This document shows positions 6,177 through 15,312 of a DNA stretch of 28,183 bases, piece by piece; the first letter of the stretch is position 1; each line of letters begins with the position of its first letter. The DNA comes from AG1 sp035559775. GTDB lineage: Archaea > Thermoproteota > Thermoprotei_A > Sulfolobales > AG1. Below the pieces are notes generated by a model that did not search any database, had not been told where the DNA came from, and worked only from the letters and a program-made list of their open reading frames with translations. A program made the position numbers and the translations under genes. The stretch lies in assembly GCA_035559775.1 (NCBI GenBank), contig DATMAU010000053.1, positions 1 to 28,183 on the forward strand, given 5' to 3'.

Positions 6177-6926
6177 TTATGGATAGGGATCCACCCCCTT
6201 GTTTCCTATGGAGACCACCTCAATCCCACCATTTGGTTTGAACACCTTAACAGCACCGCTTAGCATTCCCACAACAACCTCATACCCATTGTAGGGGAAT
6301 ATACCTGTTGATACTACACCCTCTATGCTTTTCAAGATCCTATCAACCTCCTCGGGATTTCTCAGAGGGCCTGTTTTCACATCTATCACTATGTTCCCGT
6401 TATCCGTTACCACAGGGCCTAGTTTTGAGTGAGACTCTCTATAGTTAGCCTCATAGCCTAGTTTCCTCAATTCTCTCATAACATAGTATAACGAGTATAC
6501 CTCTACCTCCAACGGTACGGGTCTCGTGCTACCCAGCATCTCCACAAGCTTTGTCTCATCAGCGATAATGATCCTTCTCCGAGAGCTCAGCATGGCTATT
6601 TTCTCCCTGAAGAGAGCTGCTCCTCCTCCCTTTAAGAGGTTCAGCCTGGGATCTATTTCATCTGCACTATCCACATATATATCAACATCCTCAGGACACA
6701 TAGCCGTCTCTATGTTCCTCGCACCAGCTCCCCTTAAGGTTATGCTGGTATCAAGGCTTGTTGATATATATCTATATATATTAATAATACCTCTTCTCGA
6801 TAGCTCTTCTATGAATAGCTTCACAGTAGATCCGCTCCCCATAGCTATGCTACAATTAGCACAGCTTTCAACAAGATCTGCTACATAGATCGAGGCCCTC
6901 CTCCTAGCCTCCAGCTTAGGATCCAT
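6177..6926 (-). CDS. rpiA: Ribose-5-phosphate isomerase A
   Basis: Interconverts ribose 5-phosphate and ribulose 5-phosphate; in crenarchaea it supplies ribose from the ribulose-monophosphate route. The 249-residue product has the family landmarks: GSGST at 30-34 (phosphate loop), DSADEID at 86-92, KGGGAAL at 99-105 followed by REKI with the catalytic Glu, and ADETK at 122-126. The middle (YYVMRELRKLGYEANYR) and end (GVVSTGIFPYNGYEVVVG) also fit. ATG 6926 is preceded by a G-rich ribosome-binding site (GGGGGGAG). Length is normal, perhaps with a C-terminal addition of about 15 residues. Inverted repeats lie 27-110 bp upstream. Confidence 0.96.
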   Translation of the reverse strand: MDPKLEARRRASIYVADLVESCANCSIAMGSGSTVKLFIEELSRRGIINIYRYISTSLDTSITLRGAGARNIETAMCPEDVDIYVDSADEIDPRLNLLKGGGAALFREKIAMLSSRRRIIIADETKLVEMLGSTRPVPLEVEVYSLYYVMRELRKLGYEANYRESHSKLGPVVTDNGNIVIDVKTGPLRNPEEVDRILKSIEGVVSTGIFPYNGYEVVVGMLSGAVKVFKPNGGIEVVSIGNKGVDPYP

Positions 6927-7467
6927 TCTCCCCCCTTTATAGTTTCAGTTCGTCCTGGATATTCATTCCGCTCTAATGTTCTTCTATATCCAGGAGCTCA
7001 GCCTCCATCCACATGTGTCTTGAGATCCCCTGGATACACAGACAGTTACTAGCTTTCATCGGAGCCCCTATCATTGGCCTCCCCGTTCAGGATGACTCCT
7101 ACTCACAGCTCCCCCTTATAGCATTGCTCTAACTTATAGCTGCGGAGAAGCCTCTACGTCCTGGTTTTTCTTACTTATCCTGTTTGGGTCTTTACTCTGC
7201 ACACTCATTACGGTAGACATTGTTCTAGATCATGATCGTTACAAATTTCTATGAAGACCGAATCAGCTTGCTATGGTTCTCCTCCATGTATTATGGAGAT
7301 CGTTGTGTGTAAACACTACACAGAGATCCAACATGCTATACTCTCGATCAAGTCGTGTGGATATTGGTGTTACTTGTCTGTTTAGCTCTTCGTCTATGCG
7401 TTGCTAGAAAATGGTAACTCAAACGGATCCATGGTTAGCATTATTGCTAAAAAGCTTCTAAGGTATG
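6927..7467. other. Divergent intergenic region between rpiA and dnaG
   Basis: About 540 bp without a credible gene. It holds a perfect 10-bp inverted repeat near rpiA (6953-6962 with 6986-6995), a third related element at 7029-7036, and AT-poor sequence otherwise. No tRNA, guide-RNA box pair or repeat array was seen. Confidence 0.6.
6953..6995. promoter_or_regulatory. Inverted repeat upstream of rpiA, possible operator
   Basis: TCCTGGATAT (6953-6962) and its exact reverse complement ATATCCAGGA (6986-6995), 33 bp apart start to start, that is about three helical turns. CCTGGATA recurs at 7029-7036. They lie 27-110 bp upstream of the rpiA start. Confidence 0.45.
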
Positions 7468-7475
7468 GTATATTA
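7468..7475 (+). promoter_or_regulatory. TATA box of dnaG
   Basis: GTATATTA-type box centred near 7472, about 25 bp before ATG 7497, consistent with a leaderless message. Confidence 0.5.
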
Positions 7476-7496
7476 GGACACTTACAGGTGGTGATG

Positions 7497-8744
7497 ATGA
7501 AATATGTGATCAAGGCTAGAATAGAGATTGAGGGTAATGTTGATAAGCCCGATATTATTGGGGCTATATTTGGTCAGACGGAGGGTCTCTTCGGGCAGGA
7601 ACTGGATCTAAGGATTCTGCAGGAGAGGGGGAGGATTGGGAGGATCTATGTGGAGACAAAAACTCATGGGAACAAGGTGGTAGGAGAGATCCTTGTCCCA
7701 TCAAACCTCGACAGGGTTGAGACAGCCCTTGTAGCCGCTATGATCGAGAGTATCGATAAGGTTGGTCCTTATAATGCGAAGGTTCAGATCACCGATATAG
7801 TTGATATGAGGGTTGAGAGGATAAAGAAGATCGTTGAGAGGGCTAAGGAGATACTTAACAGATGGGCTAAGGAGAGAACACCGGATCTTAAACAAATAAT
7901 AGACGAGATCGAGACAAGTATAAAGATCCCAGAACCGATCCTCTACGGGCCCGAGAAACTCACAGCAGGCCCAGATGTTGAGACTAGCGACACACTAATT
8001 GTTGTCGAGGGAAGGGCTGATGTGATAAACATGCTGAGGTATGGTTATAAGAACGTAATATCCATAGAAGGAGCCCAGGGGAGGGTTCCTGAGAGCGTGG
8101 CTAAGCTATCCCAGAAAAAGACGGTCATAGCCTTTGTTGATGGGGATAGAGGGGGTGATATGATTCTAAAAACACTCCTCAGATCAATCAAGGTTGACTA
8201 TATAGCGAGAGCTCCTCAGGGTAGGGAGGTAGAACAGCTAACTGGCAAGGAGATAGAGAGGGCTCTTAAAAGCATGATACCAGCGTCAGAGTATTTGAAG
8301 CAATTACAGGAGAGAAAAGAACAGGTTGAGGAGGTTCAGAAGCAAGCTGAGGAGAGGCTCGAGGCTCAGGAATCCATCGATACAGGTGAGAAGATCCAGA
8401 GGGTTAGTCAGGCTGAGCAGGCATCGCTAGAGGTCATGACAGAGATCCCTGGCAAAATAGTTGAGGATGCCAAGAACCTCATAGGAACACTCACAGGGAT
8501 CTTCTACGATGCGTCCTGGAATCCTTTGGAAAAGGTGACTGTTAGAGAGCTCTTCGACAAGCTATCAGCTAGAGAGCCTGGGAGCGTGTATGCGGTAGTG
8601 TTTGATGGTATAATAACACAGAGGATGGTGGATCTAGCGAGGGAGAAAAAGATACGTCTCCTCGTGGGTGTAAGGGTAGGATCACTTTCGGGAAAACCAA
8701 GCGATGTGGGTCTCCTCACATTCAGCGATATAGGGGTCATGTAA
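7497..8744 (+). CDS. dnaG: Archaeal DnaG-type primase (Toprim protein, exosome-associated)
   Basis: A 415-residue protein. The N-terminal 150 residues (MKYVIKARIEIEGNVDKPDIIGAIFGQTEGL) are the archaeal DnaG-specific region. The Toprim domain spans about 165-245 with VVEGRADV (Glu171) and VDGDRGGD (214-221, Asp215 and Asp217), the metal-binding residues. A charged coiled coil of Lys, Glu and Gln follows at about 255-300, and a C-terminal region ends at the stop. Archaeal DnaG has primase activity in vitro and is a stable component of the archaeal RNA exosome, where it helps bind poly(A). The frame is open back to 7401, but homology begins at ATG 7497 (ATG 7494 is adjacent), and the TATA box fits that start. 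Confidence 0.95.
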   Translation: MKYVIKARIEIEGNVDKPDIIGAIFGQTEGLFGQELDLRILQERGRIGRIYVETKTHGNKVVGEILVPSNLDRVETALVAAMIESIDKVGPYNAKVQITDIVDMRVERIKKIVERAKEILNRWAKERTPDLKQIIDEIETSIKIPEPILYGPEKLTAGPDVETSDTLIVVEGRADVINMLRYGYKNVISIEGAQGRVPESVAKLSQKKTVIAFVDGDRGGDMILKTLLRSIKVDYIARAPQGREVEQLTGKEIERALKSMIPASEYLKQLQERKEQVEEVQKQAEERLEAQESIDTGEKIQRVSQAEQASLEVMTEIPGKIVEDAKNLIGTLTGIFYDASWNPLEKVTVRELFDKLSAREPGSVYAVVFDGIITQRMVDLAREKKIRLLVGVRVGSLSGKPSDVGLLTFSDIGVM

Positions 8745-8807
8745 AGCTACAAGCACATTCTTTCAATATAGATCGAGGAGCATTAAGTAAATACCAGGTG
8801 TAACGCA

Positions 8808-9281
8808 TCACCACCAGAATCTTCCTGGGAGTGAAAGACCTAAGCTTATCAACACTGCCTCTACAAGGCCGTAGAGAGCTACCCCGACGGATTGATATTT
8901 GAACGAGGTTCTCTTATCAATGCCAAGGATCTTTGTTGCAAACGATATAGCATAGACACCGGCTATCGGTGTCACGATTATTATAACGATCTTTATCCCA
9001 CCAATACCCACTCTCCTGGCTAAACCCTCACCCCTCTTTGCAAAATACCTAGAAATAGATGGGTATCTCCTCTCAAAGAGATCTAGTATCGCTAGGATCA
9101 CAGCAGCAGGGATCATGTTGGATGGAAAGGCTATAATATAGGAAACAAAGGGATCCACACCCATGGCGACACCTATCGGTATAGCGATCAATATCTCCCC
9201 TATAGGCGAAGCAGCGATCACAGCTATAACGAAGATCTTTCCCAGATCCTGGCCTTCTAAAATTGCCCACATTCTCTCCAT
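8808..9281 (-). CDS. Small multidrug export-type membrane protein (PF06695-like)
   Basis: An integral membrane protein of about 157 residues with four or five hydrophobic segments. The family pattern SPIGEILIAIPIGVAMGVDP near the N-terminus, then FPSNMIPAAVILAILDLFE, then a basic cytosolic loop (YFAKRGEGLARRVGIGG) and a long helix (IKIVIIIVTPIAGVYAISFA), fits the so-called small multi-drug export family, whose real substrates are mostly unproven. The frame opens at GTG 9296; a TATA-like TATTAAAAAG at 9306-9315 on the minus strand favours ATG 9281 as a leaderless start. Repeat copy 2 lies about 100-160 bp upstream in the same orientation. Confidence 0.75.
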   Translation of the reverse strand: MERMWAILEGQDLGKIFVIAVIAASPIGEILIAIPIGVAMGVDPFVSYIIAFPSNMIPAAVILAILDLFERRYPSISRYFAKRGEGLARRVGIGGIKIVIIIVTPIAGVYAISFATKILGIDKRTSFKYQSVGVALYGLVEAVLISLGLSLPGRFWW

Positions 9282-9398
9282 ACCCTCAATATTCACGTCT
9301 AAGACTTTTTAATAGATATAGATATGATATTATAGATCCTTGCTCAACCTGCTAGAGCATATATGGTATTCCCACAGAGCTACGGGCCTAGTATCAGC

Positions 9399-9441
9399 CC
9401 TTATAAACGCTCATGAAACCCGAAACAGCTGGCTACGGCAA
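9399..9441 (-). repeat. 43-bp dispersed repeat, copy 2
   Basis: Exact reverse complement of 5033-5075. Read on the minus strand it ends with TTTATAAGG, a TATA box pointing toward the small membrane protein gene, and is followed by TGATACTAGGCCC, similar to TGATATTAGACCC after copy 1. It lies between the serS stop and that gene. Confidence 0.95.
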
Positions 9442-9465
9442 TAAGCTATACCCTTCTGTTTTTGT

Positions 9466-10854
9466 TTAAAAGCCCTTTGTCGAGGTGGGCTTCTTCCTCG
9501 GATATATATAGTCTTTCGGTGCTTTTGCGAATGGTTCTAAATATTTTCTCAAGATCTTCGGGATCTCAACAACTCCCTCGGGATCCTGGTTATTCTCTAG
9601 AATAGCAGTTATGGTTCTCGTACTCGCTATCCCGGTCGAGTTAAGTGTATGGACATAACCTTTAACCCTACCTTTCCTTCTCACAAACCTTATTTTCAGT
9701 CTATAGCTCTGCCAATCAAGATCATTGCTAGCGCTCACCATTTCTCTAAACCTCCCCTGTGCGGGCATCCACACCTCTAGATCGTATTTCTTCGCCGCAG
9801 GGGCACCAAGATCTCCTGAGGCTATGTTAACAATCCTGAATGGTAGTCCAAGGCCTTTGAAAAGCTCTTCTGCATTTCTTATGAGCTCTTCATGGATCTC
9901 CCAGCTCTGCTCCGGTAGAGAGAATACGAACTGCTCTACCTTGTGGAACTGGTGTACCCTGAATATACCCTTAAGATCCCTGTTACCTGCGCCTGCCTCC
10001 TTTCTAAAGCTGGGGCTTATCCCGACATATTTGAGGGGTAAGCGATCCTCGTCTATCTCCTCCCCCATATGGAGGGCTGCTAGTGAGTGTTCAGCTGTTC
10101 CTATGAGATAGAGATCCTCTCCCTCGATCTTGTAGATAGCGTCTTTCAACCCCTCATAATCGATCACACTTGTAATGACAAAACCCCTGAGCATGTAGGG
10201 CGGTATGACCAAGGTATATCCCTTCTGGGTTAAGAAATCCACTGCATACCATAGCAGGGCCATGTCTAGCCATACTATATCGTCGAAGAGATAGTAGAAC
10301 CTAGATCCAGCGACCTCGGAAGCCTTCTCCGTATCACCAAGACCGAGTATGTTTTCTAACATATCAGCATGTCCAACCGGTTTCCACTCGATCACCTCGT
10401 AATCCATCTCAACGCCTTTCTTCACAGTCTCATCGAGGAACTGGTCTAGATGCTCCTTATAAACCCTAGCCCTCCCCCAAACCCTAATTGGTTTTGAAGC
10501 ACTCTCATCGCCCACGGGGACGCTTTCATGAACAATATTTGGTAGTGAGAGTATCGTTTTCTCCCACAGCTCGTCCAGCTCCTTCATACGCTTCTCCATA
10601 TCCTGAAGCTGTCCCAAAAGCCTCTTAGCCTCCTCAACCAGCCTTTGCCTCTCCTCTGGAGACGCCCTAGCGATCTTCTCACTGATCACGTTATGCTTAT
10701 GCCTAACCTCGTTAATCTCTGCCTGGAATTTTCTCCAAGCAGTATCTATCTCCCTCGCCTTATCAACTATACTCACGTCCATGAGTCTTTTTCTCACATG
10801 CTCCTTAAGAGCCTCTGGATCTTTTCTAAGCAGCTCAAGAACAGACCAGCTCAT
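9466..10854 (-). CDS. serS: Seryl-tRNA synthetase
   Basis: Charges tRNA-Ser with serine in the cytosol. The 462-residue protein is of the common (not the methanogen) type. Residues about 25-105 form the long antiparallel coiled-coil arm (KAREIDTAWRKFQAEINEVRHKH to RMKELDELWEK). The class II core follows, with GTAEHSLAALH, motif 2 (PSFRKEAGAGNRDLKGIFRVHQFHKVE) and motif 3 (GIASTRTITAILENNQ) near the end. The frame opens at GTG 10863, but ATG 10854 gives MSWSVLELLRKDPE, the usual beginning, and fits a TATA box at 10870-10880 for a nearly leaderless transcript. Length normal. Confidence 0.97.
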   Translation of the reverse strand: MSWSVLELLRKDPEALKEHVRKRLMDVSIVDKAREIDTAWRKFQAEINEVRHKHNVISEKIARASPEERQRLVEEAKRLLGQLQDMEKRMKELDELWEKTILSLPNIVHESVPVGDESASKPIRVWGRARVYKEHLDQFLDETVKKGVEMDYEVIEWKPVGHADMLENILGLGDTEKASEVAGSRFYYLFDDIVWLDMALLWYAVDFLTQKGYTLVIPPYMLRGFVITSVIDYEGLKDAIYKIEGEDLYLIGTAEHSLAALHMGEEIDEDRLPLKYVGISPSFRKEAGAGNRDLKGIFRVHQFHKVEQFVFSLPEQSWEIHEELIRNAEELFKGLGLPFRIVNIASGDLGAPAAKKYDLEVWMPAQGRFREMVSASNDLDWQSYRLKIRFVRRKGRVKGYVHTLNSTGIASTRTITAILENNQDPEGVVEIPKILRKYLEPFAKAPKDYIYPRKKPTSTKGF

Positions 10855-10869
10855 GCCCAGCACCAGCTA

Positions 10870-10880
10870 TCTATATATAT
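10870..10880 (-). promoter_or_regulatory. TATA box of serS
   Basis: CATATATATAG on the minus strand, centred about 22 bp before the ATG at 10854. Confidence 0.55.
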
Positions 10881-10986
10881 GTATCACAATTATATGAAGC
10901 TCAACGAGATATAAGTGTAGAGATCAGGAAACCCTGAGGAAAAACAAACAGGTTTAAAAAACCCTGTTATACTATTTGTCTCATAG

Positions 10987-11670
10987 CTAACTGGTGGTAA
11001 CGTTAACAGCGCCATACCAAGGCGTCCAGGCTCTCCAGCCTGCCACATGCCCAAATGCAGCGTTTATTCCTATGAAGAGCGCTATAGCAGCTGCTATCAC
11101 CAATAGAGCTATCGCTACCCAGCCGATAGCTCTGCTATACCCAGGTCTGCTGAGAATCACTGGGGCTAGGAGTGTTGAGAGTCCTATGAGGAAGTACATG
11201 AGACCAGAGATCTCAGGTGTTCTTGTTAACCTTAGTATCCATATTACAAAGCTATACACTATAACAGGTATCCCTAGAGGTGCAAGAGGTATAGCTATAT
11301 ATCTTGGATTAATACCGCTCCAGAGGGCTAGTCCTATTACTAGTGAGGCAACACCAAATACAGCCCATGGCTGTATGAGCACAATGTTGTTCCCTCCAGG
11401 CAGAGGCCATGTAAAGCTTCCCCATAGCCCTGAAGCCAAGGCGTATATACCCACGAACATGAAGTAAAGCCCAATACCCTTGTTAATCTGAACGATCTCT
11501 GCTGGGACAGTCTCTTTCAGAGCCTCACTAACTCCATGTGGGTTAGGCCATGCTCTATACCTTATAGCGTTGACATATACACCATAGGCAGCTACTAGAA
11601 GAGACGCTCCTAGTAGCATCAGCCATAGGTCGAGCGGGTCTACAAACAGTATAGGCATTTCTCTCACCAT
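10987..11670 (-). CDS. DUF981-like archaeal membrane protein
   Basis: A 227-residue polytopic membrane protein, about seven hydrophobic segments: near 12-32, 66-86, 97-118, 124-146, 157-172, 180-202. The N-terminus VDPLDLWLMLLGASLLVAAYG and the short loop PNPHGVSEALKETVPAEIVQINKGIGLYFMFVGIYA resemble the DUF981 family of predicted archaeal membrane proteins. Function unknown. ATG 11670 is the first codon of a leaderless transcript predicted from the TATA box at 11691-11698. The family name is from memory and should be treated as moderate. Confidence 0.65.
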   Translation of the reverse strand: MVREMPILFVDPLDLWLMLLGASLLVAAYGVYVNAIRYRAWPNPHGVSEALKETVPAEIVQINKGIGLYFMFVGIYALASGLWGSFTWPLPGGNNIVLIQPWAVFGVASLVIGLALWSGINPRYIAIPLAPLGIPVIVYSFVIWILRLTRTPEISGLMYFLIGLSTLLAPVILSRPGYSRAIGWVAIALLVIAAAIALFIGINAAFGHVAGWRAWTPWYGAVNVTTS

Positions 11671-11690
11671 TTAATGATCTACGCGAGTGT

Positions 11691-11698
11691 TTATAAGG
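11691..11698 (-). promoter_or_regulatory. TATA box of the DUF981-like gene
   Basis: CTTATAAA on the minus strand, 25 bp upstream of ATG 11670. Confidence 0.55.
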
Positions 11699-11834
11699 CT
11701 TTCTATTGATCCTTATATGGATATATAGGGAAAATTATAATATATCGTCAGGTTATTGAAAAATACGCGGGTGTCTAAGATTTTATACTACCATATATAC
11801 ATGTATTTTGCTCTTTTAACAGGCTTAAGGATCG

Positions 11835-13361
11835 CTATAGATATTCCCAGACACCCTTCCCCTTATAGTTATACACTATAGTCTTATATGCCGTTGTATA
11901 TTCTATTGCATAGCCTATCCCCTCTCTCCCTATTCCGGAGTCTTTTCTACCGCCGAATGGATAGTAACCTATCCCGTGTCTTGGATAGTCATTGATATAT
12001 ATTGCTCCTACTTCTAGGTGTCTTATTAGGTATCTTATTTTGTTGATATCCTTTCCAAAGATGGCTGCGTCTAGTCCATAGCTTCTCTTATTGCTTATCT
12101 CTGCAGCCTCTTCAACAGTCTTAAAGCTCGTTATAAGAGCTACTGGTGCGAAGACCTCTTTCTTAAAGAGGACGAGATCATAAATCCTGTCCTTCTGAGC
12201 CTCTATAAGGGTTGGCTCAACATATGTTTGCCCAAGCCTCCTCCCACCAAATAGGACTTTGCAGCCCTTCGATACAGCATCCTCGATAGCCTTCATCATC
12301 TCATCAGCAGCTTTCTCCTCTATAAGGGGACCCATGCTAACACTCGGGTCTCTGGGATCTCCTACTTTCACCTTCCTAAGCTCCTCGATTAGGAGTGATT
12401 TGAGCTTATCATACACAAGCTCCTCGACAAGGATAAGCTTTATGGCGTCACACCTCTGCCCACTATAACTATATATACCCCTAACTATTCTCTGCGCACT
12501 CCACTCGAGATCAGCATCACCGAGCACTATAGCTGGGTCTCCGCCCCCTAGTTCCATGATGAACTGTTTTATCCCGGCACTTCTGAGAACCTTGATCCCT
12601 GTTTCTGTGCTCCCTGTGAGGCTTATAGCACCGATCCTCGGGTCTGGGAGTATCTTATCCATATCTTTCCCACTCAGGGTTAGGAGTGTCAATGCTCTTT
12701 TCGGGAAACCAGCGAGCTCTAGGAGTCTTATAAACATGATCACAGGTATTGGATCGAGTAGGGAGGGTTTTAACATAAACGCGTTCCCAGCTAAAGTCGA
12801 GTATGATAGCTTGTTCACAGTATCAAAGAGGGGGTAGTTGAAGGGTGTTATGGCAAGCACTATCCCTACAGGCTCTCTTCTCACTATAGCCTCGGTCTCT
12901 GTTGTCTCATCACTCCAATCCCCAGGTATGTAGTCCCCATGGATCTTCTTCAGATCCAGTTTCACTTCTCTAAGCCTATCTATAGATGCCTTAACCTCTC
13001 CCTTAGCAGCTTGGATAGGTTTCCCAGCGTTTATGATTAAAGCGTTCACTATATCGTCTCCATTGCTCTCAAGAAGATCCGCGGCTTTGTTGAGTATTGA
13101 GAGCCTCTTATACCCCGGCATGTTTCTAATATCCCACCTTCCATACCTATACATCATGTCGAGGGCTCTCTCAACATCCTTCTGGGAGGGGATCGAGACA
13201 CGGGCTATTACAGAGAGATCGATCGGGGATCTTATGTCCTGGTAAACCTCGCCCTCAACCCACTCACCAGCTATATAGCTTTTGAACACTGGAACACCGT
13301 TGCTGTCAAGCCTATAGATCTCTTTGAACAGCGGTGATGTTATATCTAGTCTGGCTCCCAA
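11835..13361 (-). CDS. gapN: Non-phosphorylating glyceraldehyde-3-phosphate dehydrogenase (GAPN)
   Basis: Aldehyde dehydrogenase superfamily, 508 residues. In crenarchaea this enzyme oxidises glyceraldehyde 3-phosphate directly to 3-phosphoglycerate with NAD(P)+, the catabolic route of the modified Embden-Meyerhof pathway. Catalytic residues visible: Asn175 in ITPFNYP, Lys198 in LKPS, general base Glu270 in MELGGGDPAIVL, and nucleophile Cys304 in SGQRCDAIKLI; the C-terminal YPFGGRKDSGIGREG is also typical. The N-terminus (TSPLFKEIYRLDSNGVPVFKSYIAGEWVEG) resembles Thermoproteus-type GAPN, which separates it from general aldehyde dehydrogenases. The start is TTG 13361, with a TATA box at 13391-13400. 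Its product feeds apgM, also in this window. Confidence 0.9.
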   Translation of the reverse strand: MGARLDITSPLFKEIYRLDSNGVPVFKSYIAGEWVEGEVYQDIRSPIDLSVIARVSIPSQKDVERALDMMYRYGRWDIRNMPGYKRLSILNKAADLLESNGDDIVNALIINAGKPIQAAKGEVKASIDRLREVKLDLKKIHGDYIPGDWSDETTETEAIVRREPVGIVLAITPFNYPLFDTVNKLSYSTLAGNAFMLKPSLLDPIPVIMFIRLLELAGFPKRALTLLTLSGKDMDKILPDPRIGAISLTGSTETGIKVLRSAGIKQFIMELGGGDPAIVLGDADLEWSAQRIVRGIYSYSGQRCDAIKLILVEELVYDKLKSLLIEELRKVKVGDPRDPSVSMGPLIEEKAADEMMKAIEDAVSKGCKVLFGGRRLGQTYVEPTLIEAQKDRIYDLVLFKKEVFAPVALITSFKTVEEAAEISNKRSYGLDAAIFGKDINKIRYLIRHLEVGAIYINDYPRHGIGYYPFGGRKDSGIGREGIGYAIEYTTAYKTIVYNYKGKGVWEYL

Positions 13362-13390
13362 ACACTACACCAAACTGATTATACTTTGGG

Positions 13391-13400
13391 AATATATATT
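13391..13400 (-). promoter_or_regulatory. TATA box of gapN
   Basis: AATATATATT, about 33 bp upstream of TTG 13361; it implies a leader of a few bases. Confidence 0.5.
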
Positions 13401-13521
13401 TTTACTCGATAATAAGATTCCTTGCGATGGGTATAATCAAGAGGTATTGTATAGATGGTGTGAGATGATCCAGCGTGGGGGAAAGGTCATAAGCATATAT
13501 GGGCTCGTGTTTTACTCAAAA

Positions 13522-15312
13522 CTAATCATGGATCTTTAGCAACAAGATCTTTTTCTCGGATTTCTCCACGATCTTCACAAAGCCTATTCTTAATAGCTGA
13601 TACACACTATCTTCTAAAGCCATGGCACTGCTCTCTATAAGACCCCTATAGGCATTATATCTCAGCCCTACAGGCTCTCTCAGCACTGCTTTCACAGGAT
13701 TGTGGGAAACCCACTGGATTATAGGCATCCCTCTCTTTCTAGCTGTCTCGAGATCTCTTGATATATACTTAGCCATCGCTATCGGAGGATTCGATCCCAC
13801 AGCGTTGGTTATCTCTATATTTGCTAACTCTACCAACCTAGCCTGCCTTGTACTATTCATAACCGCTTCTAGATCTTTTCTCGATATATAGACATAGGGT
13901 CCCGTCTTATCAACGCCGATCCTCATCTCCCTCTCACCAAGACCCTTATTGTCGGGGTGATAGGGTATTCTCACAGCCAATAGCTCTTCTGGGAGTCCTT
14001 CTATGTATAGCTTCACAGGGTCTATAACCATCATGAGCCTCCTAGTCCCGGGATCCAGTCTCTTCCTGTTAAGAGAGGCTAGATTATCCCAAGATATGCT
14101 TGCATCGCTCGGCTTCACGCCCAATCCTAGTACAATCTCCCTCACCGTTTCTGCGAGAACACCTCTAGACCTCAGCCCGGCAAGTGTCCCGAACCTGGGG
14201 TCTGCATGTCCCTCAAATCTTCCAGGGTATTTAGCAAGGATCGTCCTTATCTTCGATTTGCTCAGTATAAACCCCTCTAGTCTCAGCCTACCGACATTCA
14301 CTACGTGGGGGTATTTCCAACCCATATGGTTGTAAAGATAGATCTGCTTAGTGGTGTTCTGGGCATGCTCCCTCCCCCTTATAATGTGGGTCACGCCTAG
14401 AAGGTGATCATCGACACCTGCTGCAAAGTTATATGTTGGCCAGACTATATATCTATCACCGCTCAGCGGGTGCGGGTGCTTAGAGGTATCTATTATCCTC
14501 ATGCCTATCCAGTCAACCACACTGGGGTCTGGGTGGTTGAGGTCTGTTTTGATCCTCAGGGCCGCTTCTCCTTCTCCATAGAAGCCTGAGAGCATTCTGT
14601 CAAAGAGCTCTAGATTCTCCTCAACGCTCTGTAGTCTATGCTTACAGGCTCTTCTGGAGGCTCTGTTTCTCGAGATCTCCTCTCTGCTACATAGATCTAT
14701 ATAGGCGCCTCCTCTCTTGATAAGCTCTCTAGCCTGTTCGTAATAGATCTCCATCCTCATGCTCTGTATATACTCCTCATCCCATTTTATTCCAAGCCAT
14801 CTTAGATCCTCCTTTATAGCCCAGTAGGCCTCTGGCAGGGGGGTCTTGATCCTCGGATCCGTGTCCTCGAACCTGAGGATCATCTTCCCATTATAGATCT
14901 CCTTTGCATATACATAGCTAAGGAGAGCGGGTCTTGCATTGCCTAGGTGTAGCACGAAGTCAGGGTTTGGAGCAAATCTGGTGACAACGCCTTTTTCAGC
15001 CTCTGGCAGGGGTGGTAATCCTCTCTGCTCCTCCTGAGGTCTTTTCTCATCCATCTCTTCTGGGAATTGTGTTCTCAGGAGGGAGAGCTGCTCCTCGGTT
15101 TTCATTCTATTAACACTATCTATTATCTCTCTCGCAATTTCCGCAATCTCCTTAGCCCGTGCTTTTAGCTCTGGCCTCTCGCCCAGAACCTTATTGATTA
15201 CTGGGGCTAGCGATGCCTTTCCACCATGTCTGACAGCATTTAGAAGAGCGTGTTTAAGTATGAGTCTCCTTACCTCTTCACCGAGTCCCGAGGATCCTGG
15301 TTCTCCTAACAT
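13522..15312 (-). CDS. gltX: Glutamyl-tRNA synthetase, archaeal type
   Basis: A 596-residue class I synthetase. About 100 N-terminal residues are helical and archaeal-specific; the catalytic domain starts with TRFAPNPDFVLHLGNARPALL (the HIGH motif appears as HLGN, 122-125) and includes RFEDTDPR and the KMSKS-like loop ILSKSKIRTI. The C-terminal part is the GlnRS-like beta-barrel anticodon-binding region (IPYHPDNKGLGEREMRIG), which marks the archaeal non-discriminating GluRS. Starts possible at TTG 15324, GTG 15321 and ATG 15312; I use the ATG, with GGTG six bases upstream. It overlaps the preceding DUF2118-like gene by 35 bases, so the three genes from 16797 to 13522 form an operon. Confidence 0.96.
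   Translation of the reverse strand: MLGEPGSSGLGEEVRRLILKHALLNAVRHGGKASLAPVINKVLGERPELKARAKEIAEIAREIIDSVNRMKTEEQLSLLRTQFPEEMDEKRPQEEQRGLPPLPEAEKGVVTRFAPNPDFVLHLGNARPALLSYVYAKEIYNGKMILRFEDTDPRIKTPLPEAYWAIKEDLRWLGIKWDEEYIQSMRMEIYYEQARELIKRGGAYIDLCSREEISRNRASRRACKHRLQSVEENLELFDRMLSGFYGEGEAALRIKTDLNHPDPSVVDWIGMRIIDTSKHPHPLSGDRYIVWPTYNFAAGVDDHLLGVTHIIRGREHAQNTTKQIYLYNHMGWKYPHVVNVGRLRLEGFILSKSKIRTILAKYPGRFEGHADPRFGTLAGLRSRGVLAETVREIVLGLGVKPSDASISWDNLASLNRKRLDPGTRRLMMVIDPVKLYIEGLPEELLAVRIPYHPDNKGLGEREMRIGVDKTGPYVYISRKDLEAVMNSTRQARLVELANIEITNAVGSNPPIAMAKYISRDLETARKRGMPIIQWVSHNPVKAVLREPVGLRYNAYRGLIESSAMALEDSVYQLLRIGFVKIVEKSEKKILLLKIHD

Noticed and set aside
7229..7242. GATCATGATC palindrome between rpiA and dnaG
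   Set aside because: Short and self-complementary in a GATC-rich genome; no second copy or position relative to a promoter to support an operator.
10994..11467. Plus-strand frame of 157 residues
   Set aside because: Antisense to the DUF981-like membrane protein, which has a leaderless promoter and membrane topology.
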